Assembly (NCBI GenBank): GCA_900469965.1
Contig: UBZP01000005.1
Span: forward strand, 179,915-243,914
Direction of reading: 5' to 3'
Source: Hyphomicrobiales bacterium
GTDB taxonomy: Bacteria; Pseudomonadota; Alphaproteobacteria; Rhizobiales; Rhizobiaceae
DNA: 64,000 nucleotides
Shown here piece after piece: positions 51,842 through 62,100 of the stretch; positions within the stretch are counted from its first letter, which is position 1; every line of letters begins with the position of its first letter. Below the pieces are notes generated by a model that saw nothing but the letters and a program-made list of their open reading frames with translations, did no database searches and was not told where the DNA came from. The translations under genes were made by a program, and so were the position numbers.

Positions 51842-52912
51842 TCAAAAATAGAACCGTGGAACGTGGATGCCGGTGTATCGGGCCCAGTGCCAATCGAACC
51901 TGTGGAAGATTTCCCGCTCGGCGAACAGCCGCAGACGCGCGCTTTGGCGGGCGAGCGCCGCCTGGAGCGGGCTTCGTTCATGGCGGCGCTCGTCGGCCAC
52001 CAGCGCCCGGTATCCGGAGGTGGCGATGATGCCCGGCCACAGGGACGCTGCGAACTCGCGATACTTCGCCGGCGACGCGTCGTTCTCGGCGGGAAAGTCG
52101 CAAAGCCGGCGCGCATGCCGGAGCGCCAGGATCGCGAGCGAGCGTCTTGCGAGGGCGCTCAGTTCGTCCCGGTCCGGCAGGGCCGCCCCCTCCTTCGCGA
52201 ACGCCGCCTCGAACGCCTTGTGTCGTCCGTCCAGGTCGAACAGCACGCCGGCATGGATGGTTCGCTGCATGCTGAGAACGTGCACCCGATAGTAGGCCTG
52301 GTCGGCGCCGTGGACGCGGCCGATGTCCGATATGGCGGCGATCCGCAGCCACATCTCCATGTCGGCGGAGTGGGGAAGATCGGCGCTGTAGCCACCGATC
52401 CGCCGTTGAACATCGGCGCGAACGACCGCCTCCGGGCAGACGACGAAGTTCTTTCCCGACCGACAGACGTGCCGGATCCACTTGTCGCCGCTCCAGATGG
52501 AGGTGCTGCTCGCGCCGGTGCGCGCCGGGGGAAGGACATCGGTGAAGGAGATCGGCTGCCCGTAGGTCATGCCGACATGGGGATTGGCCTCCATCAGCGC
52601 CGTCGCCCGCGAAAGGGCGCCGGGCGTGAGCAGGTCGTCTGCCGAAAGCAGGACGAAGTAGTCGCCGCGGATCTGCGCGATCCCCTCGTTATAGGTCGCG
52701 ATATGCCCCTTGTTGGTCGCGTGGCGGATGACCCTAATGCGGGGATCGCGGCGCATGAGAGCGGCGCAGACCTCCGGGGTGTTGTCAGACGAGCAATCGT
52801 CGATGACAAGGACGTCGACGTCCACCCCCTCCTGGTCGAGAACGCTCTGGACGCATTGTTCCAGGTATCGGGCATAGTTGTAGCAGGGAACGAGGACCTG
52901 AACCGTCGCCAT
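51842..52912 (-). CDS. Glycosyltransferase family 2
   Basis: 356 aa. GT-A fold: VQVLVPCYNYARYLEQCVQS (start), VLVIDDCSSDNTPEVCAAL, then GDYFVLLSADDLLTPGALS with the DxD-like ADD that holds the nucleotide sugar. It should transfer a sugar to a lipid-linked glycan at the inner membrane. The C-terminal 120 residues have Arg-rich helices with no other domain. It precedes the O-antigen ligase gene in transcription order. Confidence 0.9.
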   Translation of the reverse strand: MATVQVLVPCYNYARYLEQCVQSVLDQEGVDVDVLVIDDCSSDNTPEVCAALMRRDPRIRVIRHATNKGHIATYNEGIAQIRGDYFVLLSADDLLTPGALSRATALMEANPHVGMTYGQPISFTDVLPPARTGASSTSIWSGDKWIRHVCRSGKNFVVCPEAVVRADVQRRIGGYSADLPHSADMEMWLRIAAISDIGRVHGADQAYYRVHVLSMQRTIHAGVLFDLDGRHKAFEAAFAKEGAALPDRDELSALARRSLAILALRHARRLCDFPAENDASPAKYREFAASLWPGIIATSGYRALVADERRHERSPLQAALARQSARLRLFAEREIFHRFDWHWARYTGIHVPRFYF

Positions 52913-53073
52913 GTGGAGTTTCTCGATGTTTCCTCAGCGGGTCGGATTCTAGATGATCACCGACCCGAGACAAGAATTACGGCCGTCACCCTTTTGCAGT
53001 AGGACCGAACGGTGAGCGCGGTGCATCCGAAGCCTGAAGGGGGAATGGCGGCCCAGCGGACTGCGAACCGCCA

Positions 53074-54387
53074 CTAGCCGCCCCTGCCCGAGACGCTGTA
53101 GCCGCGTTCGCCGGCCGCGGCTCCCGGCCGTTCGTTCGGGCGGCCGCCCGCCAGGGCCCGACGGAGCGCTTCGTCGACCATGCGGCCGGCGGTGTCCCAG
53201 GACGTCGCGGTCACACTGGCTGCGGCCAGTTTCGAAACGGTATCGAAGTCCGCCGCGAGCACTACGTCCTCCAGCGCCGCGGCAAGCGCATGCGGGGTCG
53301 GGGCAGCGTAGCGGACATAGGGATTGTCCAGCACGACCCGGTTGTGCCCGGCCTCGTTGACGACCGGAATGCAGCCCGACGCCAGCATCTCGTGGGGCAC
53401 CAGCGAGACGTTCGTCAGCGACAGGGTGAGGCCGGCAAAGCAGCTGTTGTAGATCCGGTTGAGCTCGGCGGGCTTGACCAGCCCGTGGTTGGTGAAGCGG
53501 AACGGCAGCTTGCCCAGGCGCGCACCGAAGAGGTGCAGGTCTATGTGCGGCTGGCGCCTGGCGAACAGTTCCAGCGCCAGCAGGCCGAGCTCGACACCCC
53601 TTCGGGGCGTGCCCGTGCGTGCGTAGAAGGCGACGCCGGATCGCCTTGCCGACGGCTCGAGACGATAGCGCGCCGTATCGCATCCGAAGGGGAAATGGTC
53701 GGTATCCATGCCGAATTCGCAGGACAGCTTGTCGGCCAGCCACCGGCCGGCCGTGATCCCGTGAAAGCCCATGCGATAGGTGTTTTCGGCAAGCACGCTG
53801 TTCGTGCCGACGGGATAGAAGCTCGGTTCAAAGTCCTGGACGAAGTAGAAGCGCTTTCCGGCGCAGCGCGCATTGTAGACCGGGTAGGCCGTCTGCCAGC
53901 TGGTGGCCATCACGGCATGGGCATCGGCCATGCCGGCGCGAACGTCTCCGATCTCGCAGGTGAAGCCATAATGCTTGCGCGCGAGAATTTCGTAATATTT
54001 CCGGTCGCCGGCATAGGGGTCGTAGAAGTAGACGCGGTTGGTATAGCCGTGTGCCTGGAGGTAGGCGACGATCCTGGAGATCGTCGTGTGTCCGCCAGAT
54101 CCCGGCCCCGCCGGCCCCATGACCCAGTTGATCGTGATCGGCTCGCCTGCCGCCACCCTCGGCACGGATACCGGCGGCGGGCGCGTGAGATCGGCGGCGA
54201 TGACGTCGTCGGGAAAGACCTCCCAGGTGAAGTTGCGGGGTTTGATCCAGTCGGAAGCCTTGGCCCGGACGCGATCGACGAGCGCGCCATAGCCTTCGGT
54301 GGCGACGATATCCCGGACCTGGCGCGAGCGCCGGTCGACCTGCAGTCGCGCCGCCTGGAATGCCGAGCCGAGTGTTGCACCTACCAT
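53074..54387 (-). CDS. Glycosyltransferase family 4, rhamnosyltransferase/WsaF-like
   Basis: About 437 aa. GT-B fold: ITINWVMGPAGPGSGGHTTI (donor or acceptor loop typical of WsaF-like rhamnosyltransferases), ARCAGKRFYFVQDFEPSFYP, then the C-terminal glycosyltransferase domain with SLVPHEMLASGCIPVVNEAG (GT4 Glu region). ATG at 54387 (MVGATLGSAF) was chosen because GGGG precedes it and the longer frame is low-complexity and Arg-rich. It likely builds an O-antigen or capsule repeat with the genes to its left. Confidence 0.85.
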   Translation of the reverse strand: MVGATLGSAFQAARLQVDRRSRQVRDIVATEGYGALVDRVRAKASDWIKPRNFTWEVFPDDVIAADLTRPPPVSVPRVAAGEPITINWVMGPAGPGSGGHTTISRIVAYLQAHGYTNRVYFYDPYAGDRKYYEILARKHYGFTCEIGDVRAGMADAHAVMATSWQTAYPVYNARCAGKRFYFVQDFEPSFYPVGTNSVLAENTYRMGFHGITAGRWLADKLSCEFGMDTDHFPFGCDTARYRLEPSARRSGVAFYARTGTPRRGVELGLLALELFARRQPHIDLHLFGARLGKLPFRFTNHGLVKPAELNRIYNSCFAGLTLSLTNVSLVPHEMLASGCIPVVNEAGHNRVVLDNPYVRYAAPTPHALAAALEDVVLAADFDTVSKLAAASVTATSWDTAGRMVDEALRRALAGGRPNERPGAAAGERGYSVSGRGG

Positions 54388-54823
54388 CCCCGACAGTCCC
54401 TGCTTGCCTTGCGCATTGCCCAAACCCTTTCGCGACGCCCGCGTCCCGAGATCGCACCGTCTTCCATCCTGCAGCGTCGCCGGCCGCGCCATCCGCCGGC
54501 CATGCTCCGGCCCCGAACGTCGGGCTCCCCACTCTTGTGCCCATGAGGCGCGCGCCGCAACGCCCCCCTTTGGTCGATGGCAACCCATTTGCTACGCTTT
54601 TGGTGAGGTCGGGTACCCGATCCGGACTGCCGGCATCGGCGTCGATCATTGCAAGGCAGGCGCCACCCCATTTGCCGGTGAGTGCCGAGCCAGGGCGCAG
54701 AGCGATCCTTGACAGTATTTTCTGATCTGCATCTATCCGGCCGGCGTATCTGCAGCTGGAAGACATCATTGCACTCTGTTATTCTACTGAGGCTGGAACA
54801 ATCTTAACGCGAGGGAGAACCTC
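54388..54823. other. 436-bp intergenic region with local drop in GC
   Basis: No gene is supported. From about 54710 onward the base composition becomes clearly less GC-rich, continuing into the gene at 54824. TTGACA at 54709-54714 could be a -35 element, but no good -10 follows at 16-18 bp. The AT-rich part marks either a promoter or the edge of transferred DNA. Confidence 0.5.
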
Positions 54824-55120
54824 ATGGTAGCGTTAGTTAATTTCACGCCAAGTCAATCTGCGAAATATCTGAGAATCACCAGCCACGTTCCTAGTGGTTC
54901 GAAGCCGGTAACTTCCGGTCTTCTGAAGGCCGGCAAGCTTTTTCCTGTGAAGGTAGGAACTTTTGACGGAACGATCGGCCTTGTAAAAGTCGAGGTAAGT
55001 ACCGACGGCAAAGGTTTCGCGACGCATGACGAGAGAATGCGGGTCGTCGAAGGCCCCCCGTACGAGATCGATGACAGCAAGCTTCCCCAGGCGAAGAAGC
55101 AACAGCCGACGGCAGCCTAG
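54824..55120 (+). CDS. Hypothetical small protein, 98 aa
   Basis: 98 aa, not recognised. It begins MVALVNFTPSQSAKYLRITS, continues with a Gly/Lys/Val-rich beta-like middle (KAGKLFPVKVGTFDGTIGLV) and ends with a Gln/Lys/Pro/Ala tail. No signal peptide, membrane segment or cysteine is present. GAGGGAG six bases before ATG is an excellent ribosome site, which supports a real gene. Base composition is lower in GC than neighbours. It converges with the 167-aa gene at 55263. It could be part of the YcaO-TfuA locus or an independent orphan. Confidence 0.65.
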   Translation: MVALVNFTPSQSAKYLRITSHVPSGSKPVTSGLLKAGKLFPVKVGTFDGTIGLVKVEVSTDGKGFATHDERMRVVEGPPYEIDDSKLPQAKKQQPTAA

Positions 55121-55262
55121 AGCCCCGTTGCGCGAACGTGCACGGCGGTCCTGCGGTGACGACGCGCGAACAACAAGGCCTCAAGGCGCGTGACGCGAAC
55201 CCGTGGGATCGCGGCGCGCTGCGGTGCCGGTTGCGCCTTGCGCTGTTGCAGACTGGCGGCCG

Positions 55263-55766
55263 TCAGCCGCCATTGCCCCCGCCACGGGTCAGCCGACCAC
55301 CTCGATGTCCGAGCATGAAGCTGTTGCCGTAGGTGTTCGGATTGCGGTTTCCGGGGAGATTGGCGTTCAGGACGATCTCCTCGGCAAGGTCGCTGCTGGT
55401 GGCGAGTTCCATGACGGGTGTCTTCTTTGTGATCTGCCACATAGAGTAGCCGAGATCCTCAAAGCCGCATCCGACAGCCGGGGCCTCTGCCACGCCTGCG
55501 CGGAACACCAGGAGCTTTGGTTTGTCAAAGCGATAACACTGGCCCTCGAAGGCATAGCCGTATGCGGCGGCAATCACCATCACGCCCGGATCTGCCGGAT
55601 CGTCCGACCCGATCGGCACGACGGCGAGCCGGACGAAGTGGCCTTCGAACGGAAGATTGGCCATCCTGTCCGTCGCTTCGAGGTTCAATGCAACCCCGTA
55701 GAGCGTAATCTGATCCGGCAAGAACCGCCGCGGATCGGGCGCTGCAGGAATGTGGTCTGTCGTCAT
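55263..55766 (-). CDS. Hypothetical protein, 167 aa, Gly/Asn/Arg-rich tail, candidate YcaO-TfuA substrate
   Basis: 167 aa, not recognised. A folded-looking part (about 1-135; ITLYGVALNLEATDRM and VMVIAAAYGYAFEGQCYRF, two Cys at GQCYRF and VGCGFE) is followed by a tail from NLPGNRNPNTYGN to GGRLTRGGGNGG that is rich in Gly, Asn and Arg. GGGAGA precedes the ATG. It is the last gene of the minus-strand row cyclase/AAA - YcaO - TfuA - metalloprotease - this gene. A conserved folded part with a low-complexity tail is one form a RiPP-like substrate can take; this is inference and no leader motif is seen. Confidence 0.6.
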   Translation of the reverse strand: MTTDHIPAAPDPRRFLPDQITLYGVALNLEATDRMANLPFEGHFVRLAVVPIGSDDPADPGVMVIAAAYGYAFEGQCYRFDKPKLLVFRAGVAEAPAVGCGFEDLGYSMWQITKKTPVMELATSSDLAEEIVLNANLPGNRNPNTYGNSFMLGHRGGRLTRGGGNGG

Positions 55767-55863
55767 GGAGTGTCTCCCTCTGGATCGCTTCGACGCCTAC
55801 GACATCCGTCGCCTGCGTCGACTGGCCGTCATGGCCCCCATTCATCAAACGGCATGCCTTGCT

Positions 55864-57060
55864 TCACAAAATCCCGCGCCAGGCGAAATTGTCGATGATG
55901 CTGCCCACAAAGCGGCCACAGCGCCCCTCCTCGGCCGCCACGATCATCGCCTCCGCCGCCCAGCGGTAGTCGAGGGTTTCCGGGTCAAGCTCTTCCCATG
56001 AGCGGACCAGCGTCTCGCCGACAAGATCGCGCGCCTCTTCCAGTGCCGACTTCAGCGCGAAATGCCGGCCTTCGTTGCCGCTGAGCGAAGCCGACAGTTG
56101 CTGCTCCAGGTCGTCTTCCGACAGTTCGCTCCTGAGATCGCGGAATTCGCGCGGATCGAGGTCGGAGAGCTCCCGCTCGAAGAGCAGCACCTGGTAGATC
56201 TCGATCAGGATATCGAACAGCGCGCCGGCAAACGGCTTGGAGAGATCGTGCACCTCGGCGCTAACGTCGCTCATCCGCAGCGAATGGCTGAACAGCCGCA
56301 CCTGCTTCTCGTCGGAAAGCTCGCCGAAGCGATCGAGCTCGTTGGCGATCAGAAGGTTGCCGCGCGTCCGCCGCAGAAGCAGGTCCATCGCCGTATCGAA
56401 GTGCAGCAGGCCGATGAGCGCGATGAAGTCCGAGACGGCCTCGTGATAGCCGAAATATTCGTGCGGAGGGTCGAACCGGGGCGCCCCCATCACGCCGAAG
56501 ATGATCAGGTGGCCGATCTCGTGGGCGACGGAGTCGAAATTCAGCGCGAAGGGCTGCGGTTCGCCGCGCGCCAGGTCCTCCCCCATCTCCAGAAAGCCGT
56601 AGCCCGACTGCGCATTGTCCCAGCGCAGGCGCGGCACGATCTCGAGCCGGTCGTAAGTCGGTTCGAAAAACCAGGGAATCTCGCGCCCGAGATAGCTCTC
56701 GCAGATGTCGAGCACGCGCCGGACGCAGGCATAGACGTGTGCGGCCTCGAACTCCGGCGTGCCGATCGGTATCGTGTCGAAGTGACCGTCCGGGCCTGCC
56801 GTCGCAGGCGCTTGCAGGGCGCCGGCATAGGGAGGCAGGTAGGGAAACTGGTAGGGTTGCTTCTCCGTCAGGGGGGAAACCACGTACATCCGGCGGTCGG
56901 CCGGTCCCGGGCCGATCCGGTCGGGCGGCGTGGAAACCCAGATTGTCTCCGGCCGCTCATAGCCAGGGATGAAAGGTGGTTGCGGGAAAACGAGGAAGCG
57001 CGTTCCTAGGCGGGAAACCGCGGTCCTCTCGCCAGACTGCCATTGTCCGGTAGAATCCAT
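55864..57060 (-). CDS. Zinc metalloprotease-like protein (HEXXH, gluzincin type)
   Basis: About 398 aa. HEIGH at residues 180-184 and HEAVSD about 22 residues later (Glu207) match the HEXXH...E zinc site of M4/gluzincin peptidases. The rest is not recognised and has no signal peptide, so a cytoplasmic enzyme is likely. ATG at 57060 (MDSTGQWQ) follows GGGGCGGGGG; GTG/ATG at 57087/57084 are alternatives. It lies between TfuA and the 167-aa gene. In RiPP pathways such proteases remove leader or follower parts, so processing of the YcaO product is inferred. Confidence 0.7.
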   Translation of the reverse strand: MDSTGQWQSGERTAVSRLGTRFLVFPQPPFIPGYERPETIWVSTPPDRIGPGPADRRMYVVSPLTEKQPYQFPYLPPYAGALQAPATAGPDGHFDTIPIGTPEFEAAHVYACVRRVLDICESYLGREIPWFFEPTYDRLEIVPRLRWDNAQSGYGFLEMGEDLARGEPQPFALNFDSVAHEIGHLIIFGVMGAPRFDPPHEYFGYHEAVSDFIALIGLLHFDTAMDLLLRRTRGNLLIANELDRFGELSDEKQVRLFSHSLRMSDVSAEVHDLSKPFAGALFDILIEIYQVLLFERELSDLDPREFRDLRSELSEDDLEQQLSASLSGNEGRHFALKSALEEARDLVGETLVRSWEELDPETLDYRWAAEAMIVAAEEGRCGRFVGSIIDNFAWRGIL

Positions 57061-57108
57061 GCTGGCGCCCCCGCCCCTCTCCATCACAGGAGATGAATGA
57101 AGTCATTC

Positions 57109-57900
57109 TTAAGTCATTTTGCTACTGCCCGCAAGTATTGCTGCAATATCGTCGCCCCACAGCCCTGCCGCGTCGAGGTCATATGCCCATGACTCGGTCA
57201 GCTGAAAGGGCGGGGTGTCGGCCCGCCGGACAATCAACTGCGGGTAGCGGGCGAGCTTGCTCAACAGGCCGAGCGCGTCCTCGCGCTTGCGGTCGAGCGC
57301 CCCGGACGGGAGCCAGCCTGCAAGGCGATCCAGCGCTCCGCCGAACTCGGGAGGCAGCGTGGATCGCGCATCGGCGAGAAGACGCGCATAGCTGCGATCG
57401 ACGAAATGCGTGTCGCGCGCCAGCGTTTCGAGCGCTCGTCGCTCAGGCGCGGTCACGATCCCGCTGCGCAGCGCGCGGCGCAGTGTGAGGCGGATGTTGA
57501 TCAGCGCCTCGCTCAACGGCGCCGCGCCGATTTCCGGCGGGCTCATGGCCACCGCCACCTCGTCGTCATCGGCGAGAGGCGTGAGCGCATACCACCGATA
57601 GATGAAGCCGTACCCCTGCATTCCGACCGCCGCAAGTTCCGCCGCCCGGAGCGCGCCCATGCTGGCGGCCCCGAAGACCGGGACCCCTTTCGCCAGCGCC
57701 CAGTGGATCTCCTTGTGGCGAACGGCCGGCGCGGTTGCGAAGGAACCGTCGATCAGTACGATCGCTCTGGGAGAATAGGTCCTAACCGCGCGCACGACGG
57801 AGCCCTGCTCGGCCGGCGGCAGATAGACGGCATCGAGCACGGCAGCGGCCTCGGCGCGCCGCAGCGTCGGTCCCAGGAACACGACCAGTTCACCTTCCAT
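57109..57900 (-). CDS. TfuA-like protein
   Basis: 263 aa. The TfuA domain is very clear: VVFLGPTLRR at the start, YLPPAEQGSV, IVLIDGSFATAPAVRHKEIH, PVFGAASMGALRAAEL and LADDDEVAVAM. TfuA partners YcaO enzymes and is needed, or strongly assists, in installing thioamides by bringing the sulfur source to the peptide backbone. The ATG is 4 bp after the YcaO stop. The C-terminal 120 residues are less conserved. This pair is the strongest functional signal of the locus. Confidence 0.92.
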   Translation of the reverse strand: MEGELVVFLGPTLRRAEAAAVLDAVYLPPAEQGSVVRAVRTYSPRAIVLIDGSFATAPAVRHKEIHWALAKGVPVFGAASMGALRAAELAAVGMQGYGFIYRWYALTPLADDDEVAVAMSPPEIGAAPLSEALINIRLTLRRALRSGIVTAPERRALETLARDTHFVDRSYARLLADARSTLPPEFGGALDRLAGWLPSGALDRKREDALGLLSKLARYPQLIVRRADTPPFQLTESWAYDLDAAGLWGDDIAAILAGSSKMT

Positions 57901-57904
57901 CGCT

Positions 57905-59119
57905 TCACTCTCTGATGAGATCCCTGAGTGGCGGCACGACGAGGCGGACAACCTCGATGTCCGGATCCTTGCCGCTGTAGAGAGGAACCACAAGCGCCGC
58001 GAGCGCCCCGGCAGCCTTGAGCGCAGAGAGCAAGGCGGCCAGCGCGGCCGCGCCGGAGGCCGGTTCGTCGCGATCGTCGGGAAGCGCGACTGTTTCGCCT
58101 GACGAGCGGAACGCCTGCCGGCGCGCATCCAGATATTTGCGATCGTAGCGCTCGGGATAGGCATCACAGGTGATGTCTTCGCGCCCGCCGGCAAGCGCAG
58201 TCACCCGTGCCTGCGCCGCCTCCATCAACGCTGACGCCAGGGCACGGTCATAGGTGAAATCGCACGCAAAGCCCTCGCCCGGCAGCGGCGCGATCTCCCG
58301 ATGGCCCTCGGTCTCGATGACCTGGCAGCGGAAGACGGGCAGGCCATGCTCGGCCGGGATCAGCCATATGCCTGCGACGAGATCCGATGCCTGAAGCCGG
58401 CTCAGAACCCGCGACGCCAGGGGGCCGCCGACGCTGGCCGGATCGATCCGAAGCTCGGGGTGGGAGCGCGGGTAGCGTTCCGCCTCCGCAACGCTCGCCC
58501 TTTCCAGGATTTCGAGCGCCGCATGGATGATCGCCGCATGCAGGGTTGGACCGGCGGCCAGTCCCCGGGTCGAGCGTGGAAATGCCACGGGGTGCGGCGA
58601 GGGAAGCGTGTAGACCGTGTCGACCATGGCGACGGGGACCGGCAGGACGCGTGCCGTGAGGAGGTCGTAGCCATCCGTCCAGCCGAGCTGCAACCGGTCC
58701 CAGCCGGCATCGAAGCCGTGCACGCGGCAGCCGGCGTAGAGATTGCGAATCTCATTCCCGAGGTCGCGTGCGGTCGCGACCCTGATGCGCGCGGGCGCAA
58801 TCCGTTCGGCCGCCCAGGATTCGAGCGTTTCCATCAGGGCTGATGCCGTCGCCTCCATCAGGGTTGCGCCCTTGCCCTGGGACACGGCATTGGACAGCGA
58901 CAGCGGCCGCACGACCTGGGCCACCGCAACGCCGGCACGATCGAGCCGGGTCAGCGATCCGACCCGGGTTATTCCGAAACGCCGCCGCGCAGACAAAAGG
59001 GCATGGACGAGTTTTTCGGTGGCCGCGGGTTCGCGGCTCCGGAAATCGCCGAGAACGCCTGCCTCCTGTTCGAGGCGCGCCCCCAGTTGAGCGACGGCTG
59101 CCCCACAGCTCCCGTTCAT
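57905..59119 (-). CDS. YcaO-like cyclodehydratase/thioamidase
   Basis: 404 aa. The YcaO ATP/Mg site is seen in SNAVSQGKGATLMEATASAL (about 76-95) with METLES, then LEILERAS (about 203-210) and ALMEAAQARVTALAGGREDI (about 297-316). The C-terminus ends VVRLVVPPLRDLIRE and lacks the PxPxP tail of azoline-forming partners with a separate E1 protein. A TfuA partner instead of a cyclodehydratase C-protein points to thioamide or peptide-backbone activation with sulfide. The start codon overlaps the stop of the cyclase/AAA gene (ATGA), so it is coupled to it. Confidence 0.92.
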   Translation of the reverse strand: MNGSCGAAVAQLGARLEQEAGVLGDFRSREPAATEKLVHALLSARRRFGITRVGSLTRLDRAGVAVAQVVRPLSLSNAVSQGKGATLMEATASALMETLESWAAERIAPARIRVATARDLGNEIRNLYAGCRVHGFDAGWDRLQLGWTDGYDLLTARVLPVPVAMVDTVYTLPSPHPVAFPRSTRGLAAGPTLHAAIIHAALEILERASVAEAERYPRSHPELRIDPASVGGPLASRVLSRLQASDLVAGIWLIPAEHGLPVFRCQVIETEGHREIAPLPGEGFACDFTYDRALASALMEAAQARVTALAGGREDITCDAYPERYDRKYLDARRQAFRSSGETVALPDDRDEPASGAAALAALLSALKAAGALAALVVPLYSGKDPDIEVVRLVVPPLRDLIRE

Positions 59120-62100
59120 GCGTCGGGCGCCGGGGGATGCATGCCGAGCCGCTGCAGATCAAGCCGCGCCCGGGAAGCAAGCGTCGACGCATGCTGCTCG
59201 GTCGCGACCTGGAGCGCGCGGCCAAGGTCCGTGGCGATCGCCTTTTCCGGCTCCTGGCGGGCATGGCGAAGGAGCGCACGCTGGCGAAGCAATTCCGCGA
59301 GCCAGAAGACCTGGCCGCTGCCGATCGAGGCGTCGATCGCACCGTCCAGGATCGACAGGGCTTCGTCGTTCTTTCCGGCGCGCTGGAACAACTCCGCCCG
59401 CATCCCTCCATAGACCGGCGCTCCCTCGTATGTGGCGATCTCGCGTTGCAGCTTCAGCCCCGCTTCGAAGTCAGTAAGCCCGGCTTCCGCGTCCTCGCTG
59501 AGACCGCGCGCCCAGGCGCGGAACAACGCCGCCTTGGCGAGTACGCCGGGTGCTGCCGGTGCAAGTTCGGCAATCCTGTCCGCCGTCGCAATCACGCCCG
59601 CATGATCGTTCCGGTAGCGCTTCAGTTCGATGTCGAACTCCAGCGCATGAAGCAGGCTGTTCAAATGGTTGATATGCTCGGCCCACTGCTTTGCCGCATC
59701 GATGCTTTGCGAGGACCCGGCGTCGTCGCCGATGAACCAGAGGGAAAATGCCCGCTCGCCCAGGCCGCAGACCCGCGCGTCGTGGCCGCCGTAGCGACCG
59801 CGGCTGAAGCGCGCGCGGCTCTCGTCATAGAGTTTCAGGCCATCCTCGACGCATTTTAGGCAGTGCAGGTGCAGCCCCGCATCCTCGCTCGTCGCCCAAG
59901 CGCAGTGGAGCGACTGAAGGCGGACCTCCGGGTCTGCCGTGCCCTCGAGGTCGCGGACGAGGATGTCGGACCGTGCGCGCTGTGTCTCGTAGTCGGGGGC
60001 GGTAAACCACCAGCCCCAATAGAGCGGGAACCATTTGGCGCGGTCCTGATCCTTGTGTTCGGCGCACAGCGCGACGCCCCGTTCATAGATCGAGCGCGCA
60101 CGCTCGCCCCCTCTGCCGAAGAGCGCCGCGGAAACCGGCCCGCGGATCGTGAGAAGGCGAAGCAACAGGTCTTCCGCGTCCTCGCCATTTCCCGCCTTCG
60201 CAAGTTGCTTCTCGGCAACGTCCAGCAGGTGATCGGCCTCATACATGGCCGAACGGACCCCACAGGCCTCGGCCGCCTGAATTCCATAGCGCGCCGCCTC
60301 GAGCGGTTGGCCGGCCAGTTCGCAGTGCCACGCCATGGTCTCGTCCGGGAGCGGTGGCACCGAACCTGCCTGAACGAGGCGAACGATACGTTCGTGGATC
60401 TTCCGCCGCTCCGATTTCAGGAGGCTGTCATAGGCCGCCTCCTGTATGAGAACGTGGCAAAATCGATCATCTGTGCCCGCGGATCTTCGGCGAAAAATGC
60501 CGGCATGAACGAGTTGCTCGATCGCCTCGTCCAAGGGAACGGGGAGTTGCTCGGTCTCCATCATGGCGACGAGAAGCGTCCGTCGGACCTCCCGCCCGAT
60601 GACGCTCGCGATCTGCGCCAGGCGCCGCAACGGACCGAGGTTGGCAAGCCGGGTCGCGATGAGGTCGCGCAGGCTGAGAACGCCCTCGCGAAGCGGCACT
60701 TCCCATCCGGTGCGATCCCCGACGCCCCCCTTCGCGCGCGCTCCCAGCAGCCGGGCGAGTTGCGCGGTAAACTGAGGCGCACCGTCGCTTTCCGCCTCTT
60801 TTGCGCGCTCCCTGAGCAGGAGGGCAAGTTGCTCGGCGAACAGAGGCACACCGTCGCTCTTCTCGTAGACGAAGGCAGACAGCTCGTTTGGAGGCGTCGT
60901 CTCCCAGATCCCCCCGAGCAGCTCCGAGGTGGCTTGAGGCGTGAGGCTGGACAAGGGCATCGCGAGAACGTTCGGATCGTCCAGAAGGGGCGGATCGATG
61001 GCATCGCGCGACGTCGCAAGGGTCAGAACGGGCCTTGCCGCGATCCACTCGGGCAGGCGGGCGACAAGCGCGCGCGTGAGCGTGTCGGCCCAGTGGAGGT
61101 CTTCGAGCACGATGAGAAGAGGCTTGGACGCGGCGGTGGAGGTCAAGACCGCCAGCATGGCCTCGACCGCGCGGGCGCGAATTTCCTCGTCCGAAAGATC
61201 CACCAACCAGGCTTCATCCGACACTTCCTGCGTCTTGCCGAGCAGCAGGAACGCAACGATCTCCGCATCCAGTTCGCCCACTTCGCAGCTGAGGGATCGC
61301 AAGTAGCGGACGATGGCATCCCGATCCGGTTCGGCCTGGCCGCTCGCCTCTACGACGAGTTCCCTGATGAGCTCCAGAAAGGGATGAAGCGGTTTGGTGC
61401 GCCCCCGGGGATGGCATTGGAACACGACATTGTTCACACCCTGCCTTGCGAGGTTGCGACGAAACTCGGTGATGAGCCGTGACTTGCCGATGCCCGCGTC
61501 GCCATGCAGAAACACGAACTGGCCGTTGCCGTCCCGGGCGCTTGTCCAACGCTGCCGGCACACCTCAATCTCATCGTCGCGGCCGACCAGCGGCGCCGAC
61601 ACCCGGCGAGACGCCGTGAAACGGTCGGTCCGCTGTCTTCGGGCGATCGGTCGCCACAGCGCGACCGGTTCCCCGAAGCCCTTCAGCTCCCGACGGCCGA
61701 TCTCCTCGAATTCGAACACCCCATTGGTCAGCCGATAGGTCGCTTCCGCCACCGCAACGCTGTTCGGGGCCGCTTCGGACTGGATGCGGGCGGCGAGCGC
61801 GGGCGTGATGCCGATGACCTCGGTCTGGTGCGGCAGCGCCGGGTTCGACGCTTCGGCGAGAACGACCATGCCGGTGGCGACGCCGACCCTGACCTTCAGA
61901 CCGGATCCGAAATGCTGCTCGCAGCGCTCGACGATCTCAAGGGCCGAGGCGACCGCATATTCGGCCGCATCCTCGCTCGGTCGGGGAAGCCCGAAGAACG
62001 CGCAGCCGCCATCGCCCTGGATCCACTCGAGATAGCCGCTGTTGTTCCTGATGACCGTGGCCGCCTCGTTGTGGAACGTCCGCTGCATGACACCGAACTC

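Noticed and set aside
54709..54737. Possible -35/-10 promoter before the 98-aa gene
   Set aside because: TTGACA is perfect, but the -10 at 17-bp spacing (TCTATC) matches poorly; kept only as a note in the intergenic entry.
57093..57488. Plus-strand frame with AGGAG near its ATG, opposite TfuA
   Set aside because: It overlaps the clear TfuA gene in antisense and becomes Arg/Ala low-complexity; the AGGAG is judged chance in the intergenic gap.
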